A stretch of DNA of 64,000 bases from Liolophura sinensis (taxonomy: Eukaryota; Mollusca; Polyplacophora; Chitonida; Chitonidae). Location: contig NC_088307.1 of the NCBI RefSeq assembly GCF_032854445.1, forward strand, positions 5,718,017 through 5,782,016, in the 5' to 3' direction. Within the stretch, counting starts at the first letter, position 1, and every line of letters begins with the position of its first letter. Positions 60,665 through 64,000 of this stretch are shown here, piece after piece. Under the pieces are notes generated by a model. The model had not been told where the DNA came from and ran no database searches. It was given only the letters and a program-made list of their open reading frames with translations. The translations under genes were made by a program, and so were the position numbers.

Positions 60665-60933
60665 GTGCAGATTATCTTCAGTCAATCACACGTGCAGATT
60701 ATCTTCAGTCAATCACACGTGCAGATTATCTTCAGTCAATCACACGTGCAGATTATCTTCAGTCAATCACACGTGCAGATTATCTTCAGTCAATCACACG
60801 TGCAGATTATCTTCAGTCAATCACACGTGCAGATTATCTTCAGTCAATCACGGTGCAGATTATCTTCAGTCAATCACACGTGCAGATTATCTTCAGTCAA
60901 TCACACGTGCAGATTATCTTCAGTCAATCACAC
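60665..60933. repeat. Tandem array, 27-bp unit, 10 copies, nearly perfect
   Basis: GTGCAGATTATCTTCAGTCA followed by ATCACAC is repeated ten times. All copies appear identical except one junction near 60850 that is one base shorter. The junction between units creates CACGTG, the canonical E-box palindrome, eight times. The one-base deletion shifts the reading frame, so the frames through it are not a protein. Confidence 0.97.
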
Positions 60934-61632
60934 AAATTCATGTATTAGGCCATTTTTCAATTGTGTGCACAACATCTCAAGTCCACGGTTTTCCTGTTTT
61001 GAGTGTTCACTCTAAATCCTTTCGAGTTTCACAGAGCATAGATCATTTTTGTTGAGTTCAGGCCTATTTATTGACAGAGCTAGCTGTCCTAACTTTCCAG
61101 GATTTCAAATTTTATAGATCTCCTTTATTTTGAACTATGAAAATCATCATTTTGAATTTTAGGCACAATTAATGTTTGTGTCACAGTTTCATGTTTAGAC
61201 TTCAGTGCTGATGTCTTTTCTCTTCAATAACATTTCCCAATTACAGAATCCATCTACCTGAATCATAGCATGTTCTGGTAGCATCGTGTACAAACTGTGT
61301 GTTCACAAAGATCTGCACAGCAATGTCTAATATGCATATACATGTCTATAAATCTGACACTACAAAAAAACACATAGAAGAATGCTTTATCAATGCTGGT
61401 TTATTTCTACCTGTGTCAAACGACCTTTCCCCAGGTGAAAATCTAGGTAAGCATATAAATATATGTACGTATGTGTGTATGTATATATCTGTGTGAAGTA
61501 TATGTACATAAGCATGTGATGTGGATCATTCATCAAAGCTGTTTGCACAGTCTCCCCACCCAACATTCCAACCATCCAGTCAGGCCAGGCCATTCACACA
61601 TTCGCTTAACACATCTGAAGTCAGGCTCTAGA

Positions 61633-61670
61633 TTTTATTTATTTATTTGACTCGTGTTGTACGCTGTACT
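61633..61670 (-). mobile_element. Older SINE A copy, left part, interrupted
   Basis: TTTATTTATTTGACTCGTGT then TGTACGCTGTACT is the tail and 3' body in minus orientation. It resumes at about 61821. Confidence 0.75.
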
Positions 61671-61820
61671 CCCGGCCGTACGTGGGAAGGTCTGGCAGCA
61701 GCCTAAGGATGGTTGTGGGTTTCCCCGGGGGGGCTCTGCTCGGTTTCCTCCCACCATAATGCTGGCCGCTGCTGTATAAGTGAAATATTCTTAAAACAAC
61801 AATCAAATAAATAAATAAAT
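61671..61820 (+). mobile_element. SINE family A copy nested in an older one
   Basis: It starts CCCGGCCGTACGTGGGAAGG, keeps TCGGTTTCCTCCCACCATAA and AAGTGAAATATTCTT, lacks GAGTACGGCG, and ends AAATAAATAAATAAATT. No clear target duplication was found. Confidence 0.88.
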
Positions 61821-61985
61821 TTTACACTTAATTATTTTACTTAAACAACGTGACGAGCATTATAGAGTATTATGAAACCAGATAGAGACATGGGAAACCC
61901 ACTACCATTCGCAAGTTGCTGACTTTCCCACGTACGGCCGGAGAGAAAGCCTGCATGTCACGCTCTATATTAAAACTACAGGGTC
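61821..61985 (-). mobile_element. Older SINE A copy, right part
   Basis: GACGAGCATTATAGAGTATT, GGGAAACCCACTACCATTCG and TTCCCACGTACGGCCGGAGA then GAAAGCCTGCATG continue the body in minus orientation. Confidence 0.78.
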
Positions 61986-62905
61986 CTGAGCTTGGCTGAA
62001 ACATATAGTGTAAAATCTTCGGTTAACAATTTTTAGCACACAGGAACTTGAGAGCTTCTGTACCAAGGCTTTTTGATGCAAATACTTTCCCAATGCACTA
62101 TAAACCAAATCCTTGCTGAAGTTTTAACTCCCACACGTACAATCTGATAATGAAATATAACAGATTTGGTTTGAAAGCCACTTTAAAAAATAAACAAAAC
62201 CACTGGTTTTGAAACACATCTGTAAAGTAACACTGCATGCAGAGTTTGCCTATCCATCATGTCTTTTTTTTCAGTATATAAATGTATCACAATCCTATCC
62301 CACAATACAGCAGGAATTATTAAAGGCCAATGCAATGAAACCTTTGCTTAACAATTAGGCAAACTGAAAGTATCAAATATAATGTACACACAGCGGTCTT
62401 TACTTTGTAAGCTGAAATACGGTAAGGGCCACTTTCACTTTTTTTCTAAATATAATAAAATATTTTACAATCCTGTCCCAGAATGAAATAAGAAATAAGG
62501 CCAAATCCACATTTTCCATACAACACCTGCTTAACAAAAAACTGAAAGTATAAAACATTATTGACAAACATTCTGTTTATCTTTATAAGTTGCCAAAAAA
62601 GTAAAAAGGCAAAGGACTTCCATATCAAGTTTTCAAGTTCTCTCATTTTGCCTTTATGCAGTTTAACAATTATTACCTACTAATACCAGCATACAAAGGT
62701 CAAACACATTGGCCTAAGCTCCCACTTTAACTCACGCCCATTTTTTATGCCCTGAAATGTCGCCCATGATTAAGCCGCACATTTTGCTTGATTTTTGACA
62801 GTTGTATTGTCCTCTGAAAGGTGTTTTGAAATTTGTTGTCCTACTGGCAAATTGTGATTTTCAGCACTATTTTTTAGTTATTTTTAGGTCATTCACAGTC
62901 TTTAT

Positions 62906-62930
62906 TCATTTATTTATTTATTTATTTTCA
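62906..62930. repeat. ATTT microsatellite
   Basis: Repeated ATTT or TTTA motifs resemble a SINE A tail in minus orientation, but no body follows. Confidence 0.6.
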
Positions 62931-63199
62931 CATGCATTATAGACCGAAAAAACTATTTCTAACAATCTTACAAAAATAATTCAAAGGCATTTCCATAAGC
63001 ATCATGTCATTCGCAACCAATCATAAATCAGCTAGAACAATAACCAGTCAAATATATACATGTATATAAATCAATCAAAGAGAACAATAAACCACAGCAC
63101 TCTATGTGTAGGACCAAGCAAGCCCTAATCTTAGTAGTACCAATCACAATAAAAAATTGTATTTCCATCTCAAATATTTACAATATATTCATTTAAGCT

Positions 63200-63410
63200 G
63201 GGGCCTCCGTGGCTCAATGTGTAGTTGTGAGTTCAAGTCCAGCTCATGCTGGCTTCCTCTCTGGCTGTAAGCGAAAAGGTCTTTAGCAACCTGCGGATGG
63301 TCGTGGGTTTCCCTCGAGGTTTTCTCCCCCATAATGCTGATCACTGTCTTACAAGTGAAATATTCTTGGGTACAGCGTAAAACACCAATCAAATAAATAA
63401 ATAAATAAAT
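63200..63410 (+). mobile_element. SINE family A with tRNA head, head internally deleted
   Basis: It starts GGGGCCTCCGTGGCTCAATG (A box), jumps to GTTGTGAGTTCAAGTCC (B box) with about 50 bp missing between them compared with 33374, and continues through the body to an AAATAAATAAATAAAT tail. The flanks CATTTAAGC and TATCTAAGC may be a decayed duplication. Confidence 0.9.
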
Positions 63411-63417
63411 TATCTAA

Positions 63418-63590
63418 GCATAATCTGGAGTCATTATTCTATGTAGTCTAATAAAAGCACACTTTTTGTAAAGCTCTGAAATTGGCCAACTCAATCAGTC
63501 TAGTTTTGTCTCCAAAATCAAATTTGAAATGTGTACAAATGGTGTTTAAGCTGCTTTTTCATATTCGAAAAAGTTGAGGAAATAGGGTAT
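63418..63590 (-). mobile_element. TIR element family D copy, partial
   Basis: TTGTAAAGCTCTGAAATTGG, CTAGTTTTGTCTCCAAAATC and TTCGAAAAAGTTGAGGAAAT then AGGGTA match the family. The other end is overwritten by the SINE at 63200-63410. Confidence 0.75.
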
Positions 63591-64000
63591 ACTGGTGGAG
63601 TATTAAGGCACACATAACGGACACCAACTACAAACATGCTGTCTCTATTACCATTATTACCATCTATGTATTCATCTGGTAATAAAGAAGCAGCTGTAAT
63701 GGTAAAACATGTAACATCCTTCATCACTTTGTCAACAAGCATTTTACCAAGAGATAAATAACTTAAAATTTTATTTTTAGTGGTAAATACATGTTGTAAA
63801 ATATTATTTTTTTGTTCATAAAACGTAGATTTTTCCAGTAGGATATTATCTTGCCTTTCAAACAAATTTCAAAACACCTTTCGAAAAAACAATAGGATTC
63901 TCACTTCTTCGAATCAGTTAAAAATGATCAACTTTGTTATGGACAAAAATTTCGGTCATTTGGGGTATATAAACATGCTGGCTATTGGCAATTGGCATTC

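Larger units (their letters stand above)
34156..64000. other. Region upstream of the first visible exon; no coding exon found
   Basis: This is either a very long intron of the mesh-like gene or its upstream flank. The missing NIDO start and signal peptide should lie here or beyond 64000. I searched minus-strand frames by eye for the expected FPFF/LYVN-type segment and found none. Long stretches with nothing recognisable are 34200-34900, 39660-40060, 40770-41930, 42070-42900, 47880-48900, 49400-50080, 51040-52200, 53270-54050, 55120-56330, 57450-57920, 58090-58760, 58940-59310, 59740-60230, 60940-61620, 62000-63190 and 63600-64000. Confidence 0.6.

Noticed and set aside
60665-60933. Possible CRISPR array
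   Set aside because: Units are directly adjacent with no unique spacers, and the DNA is eukaryotic.
60610-61015. Frames with a repeated ADYLQSITR peptide
   Set aside because: They arise from the 27-bp array; a one-base deletion in the eighth junction breaks the frame and the sequence before and after is not protein-like.
63518-63865. 115-residue minus-strand frame
   Set aside because: Its C-terminal part is the end of a family D TIR element and the rest has no recognisable domain or splice context.

Overview
The window is eukaryotic, intron-rich nuclear DNA with low gene density, almost certainly from a mollusc. I base that on the interspersed repeats: tRNA-headed SINEs ending in AATAAATAAA, a second tRNA-headed SINE ending in ACTCACTCACT, a SINE tail with the GATATGGCTGAAATATTGCC motif, and many small TIR elements. 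I cannot name the species. There are no bacterial operons, rRNAs, CRISPR arrays or autonomous transposon genes.

Only one protein-coding gene can be defended. It lies on the minus strand and I see five internal exons: 34155-33856, 30483-30346, 9708-9543, 6717-6433 and 2658-2504. Every junction has AG/GT splice sites and the reading phases join exactly (0, 0, 1, 1), giving 348 continuous codons. The first three exons encode a NIDO (nidogen-like) domain, the fourth an IPT/TIG-like domain, and the fifth the start of the following beta-rich segment. This order resembles the N-terminal half of Protein mesh/SUSD2/mucin-4-type extracellular proteins, so the AMOP, VWD and sushi parts would be expected beyond the left edge. 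The exons encoding the signal peptide and the start of NIDO were not found up to position 64000.

Everything else is intron or upstream DNA. About a fifth of the window (my estimate from summed array boundaries) is tandem repeats, some 20 arrays with mostly unrelated units of 16-85 bp. These include a 10 x 67 bp array at the left edge, a 2-kb GGAT-rich array beside the TIG exon, a 2.35-kb array of 73-bp units with higher-order structure, a 48-bp array at 36.4-37.0 kb, and a nearly perfect 27-bp array carrying CACGTG.

SINE family A appears about 20 times, twice as nested insertions. One complete copy has a perfect 12-bp target-site duplication, and three short copies share the same 5' boundary and each has a 12-13 bp duplication. 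A cluster of about 230-bp TIR elements lies between 44.5 and 47.9 kb. The remaining unique AT-rich sequence has no recognisable genes, only a few speculative regulatory motif clusters.
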